NCBI GenBank assembly: GCA_002973575.1
Contig: PVEQ01000012.1
Span: 42,786-106,785, forward strand
Length of the DNA stretch: 64,000 bases
Direction: 5' to 3'
From: Sediminibacterium magnilacihabitans
GTDB lineage: Bacteria; Bacteroidota; Bacteroidia; Chitinophagales; Chitinophagaceae
In this document: piece after piece, positions 7,773-16,033 of the stretch
Layout: each line of letters begins with the position of its first letter
Numbering within the stretch: the first letter of the stretch is position 1
The notes under the pieces: model-generated
The model's database searches: none
Seen by the model: the letters and a program-made list of their open reading frames with translations, nothing else
What the model was told of the DNA's origin: nothing
Translations under genes and position numbers: made by a program

Positions 7773-9140
7773 ATGAGCAAACCGGGATTACCTCAAGGCA
7801 CCAGGGATTTCAGCGCAGCCGTTGTTCGCAAGCGCCAGTATATTTTCAATACCATCCGCACCGTATTCGAGCGTTATGGCTTCCAGCCGCTGGAAACGCC
7901 TGCTATGGAAAACCTCGATACACTCATGGGTAAGTATGGCGAAGAAGGAGATAAACTCATTTTCAAAATACTCAACAACGGACTGGATAATCCCGCCAAG
8001 CACGATACAGCCGTAGCGGATTTCGAAAAAGTATTGCAGGGAAAAAACACGAAGGGCATTACGGAAAGAGCGCTTCGTTATGACCTTACCATTCCTTTTG
8101 CGCGTTATGTGGCCATGAACCATGGTCAGCTGACTATGCCTTTCAAACGTTACCAGGTACAGCCGGTATGGCGTGCCGACAGGCCGCAAAAGGGCCGGTA
8201 CCGCGAGTTCTACCAGTGCGATGCGGATGTGGTAGGCAGTTACAGCCTGTTGAATGAAGTAGAATTGGCCAATATCTACGCTACTGTTTTTGCGCAATTG
8301 GGCGTACGTGTTGAGATACGCATCAACAGCCGCAAAATACTGGCTGCATTGGCCGAAATATGTGGCGGGGCCGATAAAATGACCGATATCACCATTGCTG
8401 TTGACAAGCTGGATAAAATTGGTATTGAAAAAGTGAAGGAAGAATTGATCCAGCGCGGATTGAATACCCAACAGGTAGCTACCATCGAAACCTACCTGAA
8501 CATCGAAGGCGACAATGCCGGTAAAATAAATCAACTGCGTTCGCTGCTGGGCAACAACACAACGGGACAAAAAGGGATCGAAGAAATTGAATACCTGCTT
8601 TCCTTCTCACAACTAACAACCAACAGCTCACCACTCACAACAGATTTCACCCTGGCCCGCGGCCTCAACTACTATACGGGTATCATTTTCGAAGTGAAGG
8701 CGCTGGATGTGCAAATGGGCAGTATTGGCGGCGGTGGCCGCTACGACGATCTCACCGGCTTGTTCGGTGTGCCCAATGTGCCCGGGGTGGGCATCAGTTT
8801 CGGAGTTGACCGGATTTATGATGTGATGGAAGAATTGCAACTGTTTCCCGATGCAGTTCAGGCAGGTACCCGTGTATTATTCTTTAATTTGGGCGATGCA
8901 GAGAGTAAAGCGGCGTTTGTATTGATGCAGCAACTGAGGGAAAAAGGTATTGCGGCTGAGTTGTATCATGAAAACAGCAAGTTCGATAAGCAATTTAAAT
9001 ATGCTGAGAAAAAGCAGATTCCTTTTGCAGTGATCATTGGCAGCAAAGAACTGGAAACAGGCACTTGTGTGGTCCGTCAGTTGAGCGATGGACAACAGCA
9101 AACCATTGCGCAATCAGGGCTGGCTGACTTCTCTTTCTGA
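7773..9140 (+). CDS. hisS: Histidyl-tRNA synthetase with a low-complexity insertion
   Basis: This 455-residue class II synthetase charges tRNA-His. Visible landmarks: motif 2 region QPVWRADRPQKGRYREFYQ, the histidine-specific ARGLNYYTG segment, motif 3 GGGGRYDDLTGLFG followed by GVGISFGVDRIYDVM, and a C-terminal anticodon-binding domain. Just before ARGLNYYTG, residues of about 280-290 are a Ser/Thr/Leu-rich stretch (SQLTTNSSPLTTD) encoded by DNA that matches the intergenic short-word repeats of this window. It replaces the usual loop between the insertion domain and the second active-site half. The frame is intact and the enzyme is probably functional. Confidence 0.95.
   Translation: MSKPGLPQGTRDFSAAVVRKRQYIFNTIRTVFERYGFQPLETPAMENLDTLMGKYGEEGDKLIFKILNNGLDNPAKHDTAVADFEKVLQGKNTKGITERALRYDLTIPFARYVAMNHGQLTMPFKRYQVQPVWRADRPQKGRYREFYQCDADVVGSYSLLNEVELANIYATVFAQLGVRVEIRINSRKILAALAEICGGADKMTDITIAVDKLDKIGIEKVKEELIQRGLNTQQVATIETYLNIEGDNAGKINQLRSLLGNNTTGQKGIEEIEYLLSFSQLTTNSSPLTTDFTLARGLNYYTGIIFEVKALDVQMGSIGGGGRYDDLTGLFGVPNVPGVGISFGVDRIYDVMEELQLFPDAVQAGTRVLFFNLGDAESKAAFVLMQQLREKGIAAELYHENSKFDKQFKYAEKKQIPFAVIIGSKELETGTCVVRQLSDGQQQTIAQSGLADFSF
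8608..8643 (+). repeat. Intergenic-type repeat words inside hisS
   Basis: About 36 bases made of ACAACTAACAACCAACA and CACCACTCACAACA words sit in the hisS reading frame. The core ACAACTAACAAC is the same word seen between the two pseudouridine synthase genes (13217-13238) and, on the opposite strand, between nuoC and nuoD. The stretch is a multiple of three and encodes a Ser/Thr-rich loop. Confidence 0.55.
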
Positions 9141-9186
9141 ACTTTGGCACAATATTCGGTGCATTGCGTAGTCAATTCCTGATACC

Positions 9187-9663
9187 ATGAGAACCCCGGT
9201 CATTGCTTTATGTTTCGTTGTGCTGGTTGCTGCCTGTCACCGGAAAACCGTTCCTTCCAAAAACAACGCACCTCCTGCAACTACATTGCCAGGCAAGTCC
9301 GTTCCACCCAACACAACGGTGCCGCCTGCTCACGCAGATTCACCTGCAATCATCAATCCAACTATTTTGGGAAGCCCCCTCATCGTGGTAGACGGGTCGG
9401 GCAATATTGTTACATCGAAAGACAGACTCCCTTCCGATATCGCGGCCAAAGTACATCTCTCCAATTTAGCCAGGTCTTTCACACCTGCACAAAAAAAGAA
9501 CCTGGTGTACCGGTATAAAATGATTCCTCCAAAAGTGTTATATGTACCCGAAGGATATGTTTCGAAAAGCGCCCGCGGTAAATACATTATCTACAGGAAA
9601 AAATTCTGGTACTGGCAACAAGCCGATGGGCTTTTTCATTTAGACCCTACTTATTATCAATGA
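9187..9663 (+). CDS. Hypothetical lipoprotein
   Basis: This 158-residue protein has an N-terminal lipoprotein signal (ALCFVVLVAACHRK, lipidated Cys17), then a Pro/Thr/Asn-rich linker to about residue 55, then a compact domain with a VVDGSGNIVTSKDRLPSDI stretch and an aromatic, basic C-terminus (YIIYRKKFWYWQQADGLFHL). I do not recognise the family. It follows hisS by 46 bases and converges on the thiolase gene across a long inverted repeat. Confidence 0.65.
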   Translation: MRTPVIALCFVVLVAACHRKTVPSKNNAPPATTLPGKSVPPNTTVPPAHADSPAIINPTILGSPLIVVDGSGNIVTSKDRLPSDIAAKVHLSNLARSFTPAQKKNLVYRYKMIPPKVLYVPEGYVSKSARGKYIIYRKKFWYWQQADGLFHLDPTYYQ

Positions 9664-9671
9664 ACCGTTCC

Positions 9672-9783
9672 GTCATCCCGAGCAACGTCACCCTGAGCGA
9701 GCGAAGCGAGTCGAAGGGGCAGCCGAGGGATCTGCCCGAGTCTCCAGCAGTTCCTTCGACTCGCTTCGCTCGCTCAGGATGAC
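9672..9783. repeat. REP-like inverted repeat between convergent genes
   Basis: Two perfect 26-base arms (9692-9717 and 9753-9778) contain the word GAGCGAGCGAAGCGAGTCGA and its complement. GTCATCC and GGATGAC extend the symmetry outward (9672-9678 and 9777-9783). The element fills the gap between the lipoprotein gene and the thiolase gene and could fold into a strong hairpin in either transcript. A partial second copy lies at 12103-12141, which marks it as a dispersed repeat rather than a plain terminator. Confidence 0.8.
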
Positions 9784-9793
9784 GATGCAGTAA

Positions 9794-10987
9794 TTACAAG
9801 CCTTCATATACAACAGCGGCCCCCTGGCCTACACCCACGCACATAGTAGCGAGCCCGTATTTCAATTCACGCCGGTGCATCTCGTGTAATAAAGTAGCGG
9901 AAATACGTGCCCCGCTGCATCCCAGGGGGTGGCCAAGCGCAATAGCGCCACCATTTACATTCAATTTGGCATGATCGAGTTCCAGTTCACGCATACAGGC
10001 AATACTTTGAGAAGCGAAAGCTTCATTGAGTTCTATAAGATCGAGGTCCTTCACAGTAAGCCCCGCCCGCTGTAACGCTTTCTCCGACGCCGGTACGGGC
10101 CCAATACCCATGATGCCGGGATGCACGCCTGCAACACCCATGCTTACCACGCGCGCCAGCGGTGTGAGGTTGAATACTTTCACTGCTTCTTCGCTGGCCA
10201 GTAATACCGCAGCGGCGCCATCGTTGATGCCCGATGAATTACCTGCCGTAACGGTTCCGTCCTTCGCGAAAGCCGGACGCAATCCCGCCAGTTTCTCCAA
10301 TGAGGTTTGCCTGGGATGCTCATCCTGTACGAACCAGTTCACCATATTATCGTTCACCATTTCTACCGCCACAATTTCATCATCCCATTTACCTGCGGCC
10401 AGCGCCGCCGCATATTTTTCCTGCGAAGCCAGCGCAAAAAGGTCCTGCTCTTCCCTGCTGATCTCCCATTCGCGGGCCACATTCTCTGCGGTCTCGCCCA
10501 TACTGTAAGGATGATACATTTCGGTCAGCTTCTTATTGGTAAAGCGCCAGCCGATGGTAGTATCATAGGTTTCTGTTTTACGGCTCCAGGCTCCATCGCT
10601 CTTAGCGGTTACAAAAGGCGCGCGCGTCATACTTTCCACGCCTCCTGCGATATACAACATGCCTTCATTGCACATAATGGCCCTGGCTGCGTCCATAATG
10701 GCCTGCAACCCGCTGGCACAAAGCCTGTTAACAGTATTGCCGGCTACGCTGATGGGCAAGCCTGCCAGCAACGCAGCCATACGTGCCACATCGCGGTTGT
10801 CTTCACCCGCCTGGTTGGCAGCGCCGGCAATCACATCTTCTATCCTGGAAACATCTATACCGGGATTACGGTTGATCAGGGCAGTGATCACCAGTGCCAG
10901 CAGGTCGTCGGGCCTGGTGGCGCTCAATCTTCCGCCATAACGGCCAATGGGTGTTCTTACCGCATCTATTACATAACAGGTTTGCAT
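9794..10987 (-). CDS. Thiolase (acetyl-CoA acyltransferase, PaaJ/PcaF-like)
   Basis: This 397-residue protein has the complete thiolase signature: the acyl-accepting cysteine in TVNRLCASGLQAI (near residue 90), the NEAFAS loop, GGAIALGHPLGCSGARI with the catalytic His, and the second cysteine in MCVGVGQGAAVVYEGL at the C-terminus. The N-terminus YVIDAVRTPIGRYGGRLS and the ENVAREW, EQDLFALASQEK segments most resemble 3-oxoadipyl-CoA thiolases of aromatic degradation. No paa or pca genes flank it, so a role in general fatty-acid or acetoacetyl-CoA metabolism is equally possible. Confidence 0.88.
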   Translation of the reverse strand: MQTCYVIDAVRTPIGRYGGRLSATRPDDLLALVITALINRNPGIDVSRIEDVIAGAANQAGEDNRDVARMAALLAGLPISVAGNTVNRLCASGLQAIMDAARAIMCNEGMLYIAGGVESMTRAPFVTAKSDGAWSRKTETYDTTIGWRFTNKKLTEMYHPYSMGETAENVAREWEISREEQDLFALASQEKYAAALAAGKWDDEIVAVEMVNDNMVNWFVQDEHPRQTSLEKLAGLRPAFAKDGTVTAGNSSGINDGAAAVLLASEEAVKVFNLTPLARVVSMGVAGVHPGIMGIGPVPASEKALQRAGLTVKDLDLIELNEAFASQSIACMRELELDHAKLNVNGGAIALGHPLGCSGARISATLLHEMHRRELKYGLATMCVGVGQGAAVVYEGL

Positions 10988-11036
10988 ATCAAAGGGTCTT
11001 ATGTTTCATTGATGCGCAAGATAGAATATGTAGCGG

Positions 11037-11044
11037 TATCTTTG
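11037..11044 (+). promoter_or_regulatory. Start-proximal -7 box (TATCTTTG) of rlmN
   Basis: An exact TAnnTTTG box lies four bases before the rlmN ATG, in the 61-base gap to the divergent thiolase gene. As at the phosphatase gene, this geometry predicts a transcript with little or no 5' leader. Confidence 0.6.
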
Positions 11045-11048
11045 CAGG

Positions 11049-12092
11049 ATGAATACACAGCGGGAGAATATCAGGCACCTGGGTTTGGATGGACTGACAG
11101 CCTATTTTGAACAGATAGGCGAAAAGAAATTCCGTGTCAAACAGGTGCACGAATGGCTCTGGCAGAAGCACGCGCATAGCTTTGAAGAAATGACCAACTT
11201 GAGTAAGGACCTGCGCGCAAAACTGGCACAGGATTTCTCATTGCCTGCCCTGCAGGTGGATGCCACCCAGTTCAGTAACGACGGTACTGTTAAAAGTCGC
11301 TTCAAAACCGTAGAAGGGCATTTGATAGAAGGTGTGCTGATACCTACCGAGGACCGCAAAACAGCCTGCGTATCGTCGCAGATCGGTTGCAGTCTCAGTT
11401 GTAAGTTCTGTGCCACCGGGTATATCGAACGCAAGCGCAACCTGTATTTCGACGAAATCTACGACCAGGTGGTGCTCATCAACCAGCAAAGCCTGCAAGC
11501 CTATAACCAGAAGCTGAGCAATATTGTTTTCATGGGCATGGGCGAGCCTTTGCTCAACTATTCCAATGTAATGAAAGCCATCGAGCGCATTTCAGCGGAA
11601 GATGGATTATTCATGAGTCCGCGGCGCATTACAGTTTCCACCGCCGGTGTTGCCAAGCAGATCAAAAAACTGGGGGATGACCAGGTGCGTTTCAAACTGG
11701 CTTTATCGCTCCATGCAGCCAATGATGCCAAGCGGAACGAGATCATGCCCATCAACGAATCGAACAATATCAAAGCGTTGATCGAAGCCCTGAATTATTT
11801 CTACAAACAAACGGGCAATGAGATCACGCTGGAATATATTCTTTTCAAAGACCTGAACGACAGCAAACAGGATGCAGAGGAACTGGTGAAAGTATTCAGG
11901 CAGATCCCTGCCGACCTGGTCAATATCATCGAATACAATACCATCGATGCTTTTAAATTCACGAAGCCCGATGAAGACGATATCCAGCGTTTTATGAACA
12001 TACTGGAGGCCAATCATGTGAATGCCCGGTTGAGAAGGAGTCGCGGCAGGGACATAGATGCGGCTTGCGGACAATTGGCCAATAAAGGATAA
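11049..12092 (+). CDS. rlmN: Dual-specificity 23S rRNA/tRNA m2A methyltransferase RlmN
   Basis: This 347-residue radical SAM enzyme methylates C2 of A2503 in 23S rRNA and of A37 in tRNAs. The radical SAM cysteines are C114, C118 and C121 (CSLSCKFCATG). The methylation cysteine lies near the C-terminus in DIDAACGQL. Other family blocks are FMGMGEPLLNY, RITVSTAGV and LALSLHAANDAKRN. Length is normal. Confidence 0.95.
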   Translation: MNTQRENIRHLGLDGLTAYFEQIGEKKFRVKQVHEWLWQKHAHSFEEMTNLSKDLRAKLAQDFSLPALQVDATQFSNDGTVKSRFKTVEGHLIEGVLIPTEDRKTACVSSQIGCSLSCKFCATGYIERKRNLYFDEIYDQVVLINQQSLQAYNQKLSNIVFMGMGEPLLNYSNVMKAIERISAEDGLFMSPRRITVSTAGVAKQIKKLGDDQVRFKLALSLHAANDAKRNEIMPINESNNIKALIEALNYFYKQTGNEITLEYILFKDLNDSKQDAEELVKVFRQIPADLVNIIEYNTIDAFKFTKPDEDDIQRFMNILEANHVNARLRRSRGRDIDAACGQLANKG

Positions 12093-12102
12093 ATAAACAT
12101 AC

Positions 12103-12141
12103 CGTCATCCCGAGCGAGCAAAGCGAGTCGAGGGACCTGTT
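12103..12141. repeat. Partial copy of the REP-like element
   Basis: The sequence CCGTCATCCCGAGCGAGCAA and following bases match the left arm of the element at 9672-9783 with one change (GCAAAGCGAG for GCGAAGCGAG). The right arm is missing, so no long hairpin forms. It lies between rlmN and the RluB-like gene. Confidence 0.65.
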
Positions 12142-12163
12142 GTAAAACAGCAAATCAATACAA

Positions 12164-13201
12164 ATGCAAAAAAAACGTACCGACAACTTCAACAAGTTTG
12201 CCAATAAAAAGAAAGGCAGTGCTATCAAAGAATCCATCCGCCAGGAAAAGAAAAAGGTCAAGGCCGAAGCCAGGGCTGCAGGCGAAGAGTTCCGTAAAAA
12301 GAAGCTGGATAAGATGCGTGGAGTGAGTGAAGAAAAGGGAATTAAAAGCCAAAAGTCAGCAATTAAAAGTCAAAAAAAAGAGCCCAAATCAACTGCCAGC
12401 CGTCAGCATGCTGACAATCAGCAATCAGCAATCAGCAATCAGCAACTTCCCAGTCAATCATCAGACATCATGCCGCTGAATAAATTCATCGCACATGCAG
12501 GCGTTTGCGGAAGAAGAGAAGCAGCAGAACTGGTGAAAGAAGGGAAAGTAGTGGTGAATGGTGATAAAATATTTGAACCAGGATATAAGGTTTCTGCAAA
12601 AGATAAAGTGGTGGTAAAAGGCAAGCAGGTTTTCCTGCAAAAAAATGCCGTTTATGTTTTGCTCAATAAACCAAAAGATTATATCACTACTTCGAACGAT
12701 CCGCAAGGCAGGAAAACCGTGCTGGAGCTTGTTAAAAGCGCTACCACAGAACGCATATATCCGGTGGGTCGTCTCGACAGAAACACAACAGGCGTACTGC
12801 TGCTTACCAACGACGGCGAGTTGGCGCAAAAACTCACCCACCCTTCTTTTGAAGTTAAAAAGATATACGAAGTAACGCTCGATAAACCTGTTATCAAAAA
12901 AGACCTGGACGCCATTTTATCGGGTGTAACGCTGGAAGATGGTTTTGTATCGGCCGATGCTGTTGGCTATGCCGATACAAAAAGTAAAAACATCGTAGGT
13001 ATTGAAATACACAGCGGCCGCAACCGCATCGTGCGCCGTATTTTTGAGCACCTGGGTTACGATGTAAAAGGATTGGATCGCGTGATGTTCGCCAATCTCA
13101 CCAAGAAAAATGTAGACCGCGGCAAATGGCGCTATCTCAACGAAAAAGAAGTGAGACTGTTGAAGTTCCTCAACAACTCCTTCATTAAAAAAACTGTCTA
13201 G
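12164..13201 (+). CDS. RsuA/RluB-family pseudouridine synthase with a basic N-terminal extension
   Basis: This 345-residue protein has a Lys/Arg-rich N-terminal extension of about 50 residues, a low-complexity linker of about 50 residues, an S4 RNA-binding domain (PLNKFIAHAGVCGRREAAEL) and a catalytic domain with the RsuA/RluB motif YPVGRLDRNTTGVLLLTNDG, whose Asp is the catalytic residue. It is likely to modify 23S rRNA, or 16S rRNA if RsuA-like; the target base cannot be told from sequence alone. The linker is encoded by repeat words found in intergenic gaps. An internal ATG at 12470 (MPLNKF) would give the catalytic core alone, but the basic extension looks like real coding sequence. Confidence 0.87.
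   Translation: MQKKRTDNFNKFANKKKGSAIKESIRQEKKKVKAEARAAGEEFRKKKLDKMRGVSEEKGIKSQKSAIKSQKKEPKSTASRQHADNQQSAISNQQLPSQSSDIMPLNKFIAHAGVCGRREAAELVKEGKVVVNGDKIFEPGYKVSAKDKVVVKGKQVFLQKNAVYVLLNKPKDYITTSNDPQGRKTVLELVKSATTERIYPVGRLDRNTTGVLLLTNDGELAQKLTHPSFEVKKIYEVTLDKPVIKKDLDAILSGVTLEDGFVSADAVGYADTKSKNIVGIEIHSGRNRIVRRIFEHLGYDVKGLDRVMFANLTKKNVDRGKWRYLNEKEVRLLKFLNNSFIKKTV
12339..12468 (+). repeat. Short-word repeats encoding the linker of the RluB-like protein
   Basis: Two word types are tandemly arranged: AATTAAAAGYCAAAAG (12339-12378) and CAATCAG/AGCAATC (12415-12445). They encode the IKSQKSAIKSQKK and NQQSAISNQQ stretches between the basic extension and the S4 domain. The CAATCAG word also appears in the gap at 52439-52460. 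Confidence 0.55.
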
Positions 13202-13216
13202 AAAAGATCGTTACCC

Positions 13217-13238
13217 TCTAACAACTAACAACTATCAT
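13217..13238. repeat. Short-word repeat before the RluA-like gene
   Basis: CTAACAACTAACAACTATC is a tandem duplication of the ACAACTA word and fills most of the 41-base gap between two same-strand pseudouridine synthase genes. The same word lies within hisS and, on the opposite strand, between nuoC and nuoD. Confidence 0.55.
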
Positions 13239-13242
13239 CTCC

Positions 13243-13953
13243 ATGAGGCCGGAAATTATTTTCGAGAACGAATATTTTGTTGCAGTAAACAAACCTGCAG
13301 GGCTGCTGAGTATCCCCGATCGTTTGGGACAGGAACTCTCTTTGAAGCAATTACTGAAAGACAGGTACGGCGAAATTTACACTGTTCACCGCCTCGATAA
13401 AGACACCAGCGGCATCATTGTATTTGCGAAAGATGAAGCCACGCACAAAAAATTATCGCAGTCGTTCGAAGGACGTGAAGTAGAAAAATATTACCAGGGC
13501 CTTGTGCAGGGCATTCCCTTTAACAAACAAGACAGTGTTGACGCTTCCATCATGGAACATCCCGGCAAGACCGGCAAAATGATCACGTATGTAAAAGGCA
13601 AAGCCTCCCTGACCGATTATGAAGTATTGGAATCGTTCCGTTTATACAGTTGGATGCAGTTCCGCATCCATACCGGGCGTACGCACCAGATCAGGCTGCA
13701 CATGCAGCACATAGGGCACCCCATTGTATGCGACGAGCTCTATGGCGACGCGCAGCCTGTTCTGTTATCAGCCCTTAAAAAGAAATTCAAACTTTCCAAA
13801 GCCGCGGAAGAAGAAAGGCCTTTGTTGTCACGACTGGCATTGCATTCCCACCGGTTGAGCTTTGAACTGAACGGAGAACGTTTTGAACTGGAAGCCGAGT
13901 TGCCCAAAGAACTCCGCGCATTGCTGCAGCAATTACGCAAGTGGAGTTCCTGA
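13243..13953 (+). CDS. RluA-family pseudouridine synthase
   Basis: This 236-residue protein has the RluA-family catalytic motif HRLDKDTSGIIVFAKDE (catalytic Asp near residue 50), preceded by VAVNKPAGLLSIPD, and the later block RTHQIRLHMQHIGHPI. There is no S4 domain, so it is a short RluA/RluC-type enzyme of rRNA or tRNA; the target is unassigned. It follows another pseudouridine synthase gene, and its TGA stop directly touches the stop codon of the convergent amidohydrolase gene. Confidence 0.9.
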   Translation: MRPEIIFENEYFVAVNKPAGLLSIPDRLGQELSLKQLLKDRYGEIYTVHRLDKDTSGIIVFAKDEATHKKLSQSFEGREVEKYYQGLVQGIPFNKQDSVDASIMEHPGKTGKMITYVKGKASLTDYEVLESFRLYSWMQFRIHTGRTHQIRLHMQHIGHPIVCDELYGDAQPVLLSALKKKFKLSKAAEEERPLLSRLALHSHRLSFELNGERFELEAELPKELRALLQQLRKWSS

Positions 13954-15231
13954 TCAATCCTGCTTGTATACAACACCATTCTTCATTACAAATTTTACTT
14001 TCTCCATAGACCGGATGTCTTTTACCGGATCACCATCGATCGCAACAATATCGGCCAGCTTTCCTTTCTCGATCACACCCAGGCGATCATCGCCCAGCAG
14101 GTCGGCAGCAGAAAGCGTTGCAGCCCGGATGGTTTCCAACGCAGGCATGCCGGCTTCATTCATGTACACAAATTCCATCCAGTTCTTGCCGTGGGCATAA
14201 ACACCGGCATCTGTACCAAACGCAATCTTTACGCCTGTCTTGTATGCTCTGGTAAATGTGTTTTGCACTTTAGGTCCGATGGCCAATGCCTTGGGGGCAA
14301 CCAACTCCGGAAAATAACCGGGCTTTTTAGCCGAATCGGCAACAGATTTTCCTGCAATGATGGTGGGTACATAATAGGTATCCATTTTCTTCATCAGTTC
14401 CATCGCTTCATCATCCATATAAGTGCCATGTTCAATAGAGTTCACGCCTGCACGTATGGCGCGTTTCATGGCTTCTGCACCGTGACAATGCGCCGCCACT
14501 TTAAAACCATAGTCTTTTGCCGTTTCTACAACGGCTTTCAGTTCTGCATCTGTGAACTGTGGGTTCTCACCGCTTTTGGCCACACTCAGCACACCGCCTG
14601 ATGCAGTGATCTTGATCAAATCGCTTCCTTCCTTGTACCGCTGGCGAACGGCTTTCATAGCATCATCGGCGCCGTTGATTACGCCGGCAGCCGGACCGGG
14701 ATCACCCATCAGGTCTCTGCGGTAACCGTTGGTTGGGTCTGCATGTCCGCCTGTAGTGGCAATAGCTTTGCCCGCAGTATATACACGTGGGCCCACGATC
14801 AATCCTTTATTGATGGCATTGCGCAATGAAATATTCACGCCCGATCCACCCAGGTCGCGAACGGTGGTAAACCCGGCCATCAGGGTTTTACCGGCAAACA
14901 CCACCGACTGGAATGCATAGTCTGCCGGGTTGTATGTGAAGGTTTCCATGTACCTGTTGGGATTGGTTTCCAATTCCAGGTGCACATGCATATCAATCAA
15001 TCCGGGCATCACCGTTCTGTTCTTCAGATCGATCAGTTTATCGGCAGGACCGGCATTTACATAACCTTTCTGTACTTCAGCAATCTTATTGCCTTCTGTT
15101 ATGATGGTCATTTCTTTCAGCAATTGCAGGTGCTGAACATCTACCAGTTGTCCACAATGGATAATGGTGCGTTGCGCCAGCAGGTTACCTGCCATGCAAC
15201 TCATAAAAAAGAAAAGTAGCAGTTTTCTCAT
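13954..15231 (-). CDS. Secreted metal-dependent amidohydrolase (imidazolonepropionase-like)
   Basis: The 425-residue protein from the ATG at 15231 has a signal peptide (MRKLLLFFFMSCMAGNLLAQ). The amidohydrolase TIM barrel shows the metal ligands in MPGLIDMHVHLELE (HxH near residue 70), a Lys in DLIKITASGGV, His in KVAAHCHGAEAM and SIEHGTYMDDE, and the final Asp in IAFGTDAGVYAHG. These fit the secreted subgroup often called Xaa-Pro dipeptidase-like or imidazolonepropionase-related. The substrate is unknown; export argues for a peptide or xenobiotic substrate rather than histidine catabolism. The gene ends back to back with the convergent RluA-like gene. Confidence 0.85.
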   Translation of the reverse strand: MRKLLLFFFMSCMAGNLLAQRTIIHCGQLVDVQHLQLLKEMTIITEGNKIAEVQKGYVNAGPADKLIDLKNRTVMPGLIDMHVHLELETNPNRYMETFTYNPADYAFQSVVFAGKTLMAGFTTVRDLGGSGVNISLRNAINKGLIVGPRVYTAGKAIATTGGHADPTNGYRRDLMGDPGPAAGVINGADDAMKAVRQRYKEGSDLIKITASGGVLSVAKSGENPQFTDAELKAVVETAKDYGFKVAAHCHGAEAMKRAIRAGVNSIEHGTYMDDEAMELMKKMDTYYVPTIIAGKSVADSAKKPGYFPELVAPKALAIGPKVQNTFTRAYKTGVKIAFGTDAGVYAHGKNWMEFVYMNEAGMPALETIRAATLSAADLLGDDRLGVIEKGKLADIVAIDGDPVKDIRSMEKVKFVMKNGVVYKQD

Positions 15232-15260
15232 GGATGATACAGTTTGGTGAAAGTTAATCA

Positions 15261-15297
15261 AAAAAAAGCCCCGGTAATCAAATTACCAGGGCCTTTG
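15261..15297 (-). terminator. Intrinsic terminator after the peroxiredoxin gene
   Basis: On the minus strand a GCCCTGGTAAT / ATTACCGGGGC stem with one mismatch and a TTG loop is followed by a run of seven or more T. It lies about 30 bases past the peroxiredoxin stop and just upstream of the amidohydrolase start. Confidence 0.85.
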
Positions 15298-15326
15298 GCT
15301 GAGAACAAAATATCGATTGCTTGCTT

Positions 15327-15962
15327 TTATTTGTTGGGCTGTGGCGTATAACGCAGGTAAGGCTTCACCTCTTTCACACCTTTGGGGAACTTCTGGATCG
15401 CATCTGCAGTGCTGATAGAGGGAACCACGATCACATCTTCGCCTTCTTTCCAGTCGGCAGGCGTAGCCACGCTGTAATTGGCTGTCAGTTGCAAAGAGTC
15501 GATCACACGCAATACTTCGTGGAAATTCCTTCCGGTTGATGCGGGGTAAGTAAGGGTGAGTTTGATTTTTTTATCCGGACCAATCACAAACAGGGAGCGA
15601 ACGGTAAATGTTTCTGATGCATTGGGATGGATCATGCCATAAGCATTGGCAATGGATTTATCTTCATCGGCAATGATGGGGAAACCAACAGTAACATGCT
15701 GTGTTTCGTTGATATCATTCACCCATCCATTGTGTTTATCGAGCGGGTCAACGCTTAGCGCCAACACTTTCACATTGCGTTTGGCAAACTCTTCCTGTAA
15801 AAGAGCCGTTTTGCCCAATTCAGTAGTGCAAACCGGTGTATAATCGGCAGGGTGGGAAAAAAGAATACCCCATCCATTGCCTAAATACTCGTGAAAATCG
15901 ATATTGCCTGCCGTGGTTACGGCCTTGAAGTTGGGCGCCAGGTCCCCTAAACGTAAACTCAT
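15327..15962 (-). CDS. Peroxiredoxin, Prx6 (1-Cys) type
   Basis: This 211-residue thiol peroxidase has the peroxidatic cysteine in SHPADYTPVCTTELG (near residue 47). The long C-terminal region with GFPIIADEDKSIANAYGMIHP and TYPASTGRNFHEVLRVIDSLQL is typical of Prx6 proteins, which reduce hydrogen peroxide and organic hydroperoxides. No obvious resolving cysteine is seen. The start is the ATG at 15962 (MSLRLGDLAP); the upstream in-frame start at 15983 adds seven unconserved residues. Transcription ends at the hairpin downstream. Confidence 0.93.
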   Translation of the reverse strand: MSLRLGDLAPNFKAVTTAGNIDFHEYLGNGWGILFSHPADYTPVCTTELGKTALLQEEFAKRNVKVLALSVDPLDKHNGWVNDINETQHVTVGFPIIADEDKSIANAYGMIHPNASETFTVRSLFVIGPDKKIKLTLTYPASTGRNFHEVLRVIDSLQLTANYSVATPADWKEGEDVIVVPSISTADAIQKFPKGVKEVKPYLRYTPQPNK

Positions 15963-16033
15963 GGTGATTATTTTTTGGATCACGAAAATACTTATTTCCT
16001 ACCAAACTGGTAGACTTATTTTAAAAAATATTC

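Noticed and set aside
7788..8570. 260-codon minus-strand frame opposite hisS
   Set aside because: hisS has complete motifs on the other strand; the antisense product has no recognisable domain.
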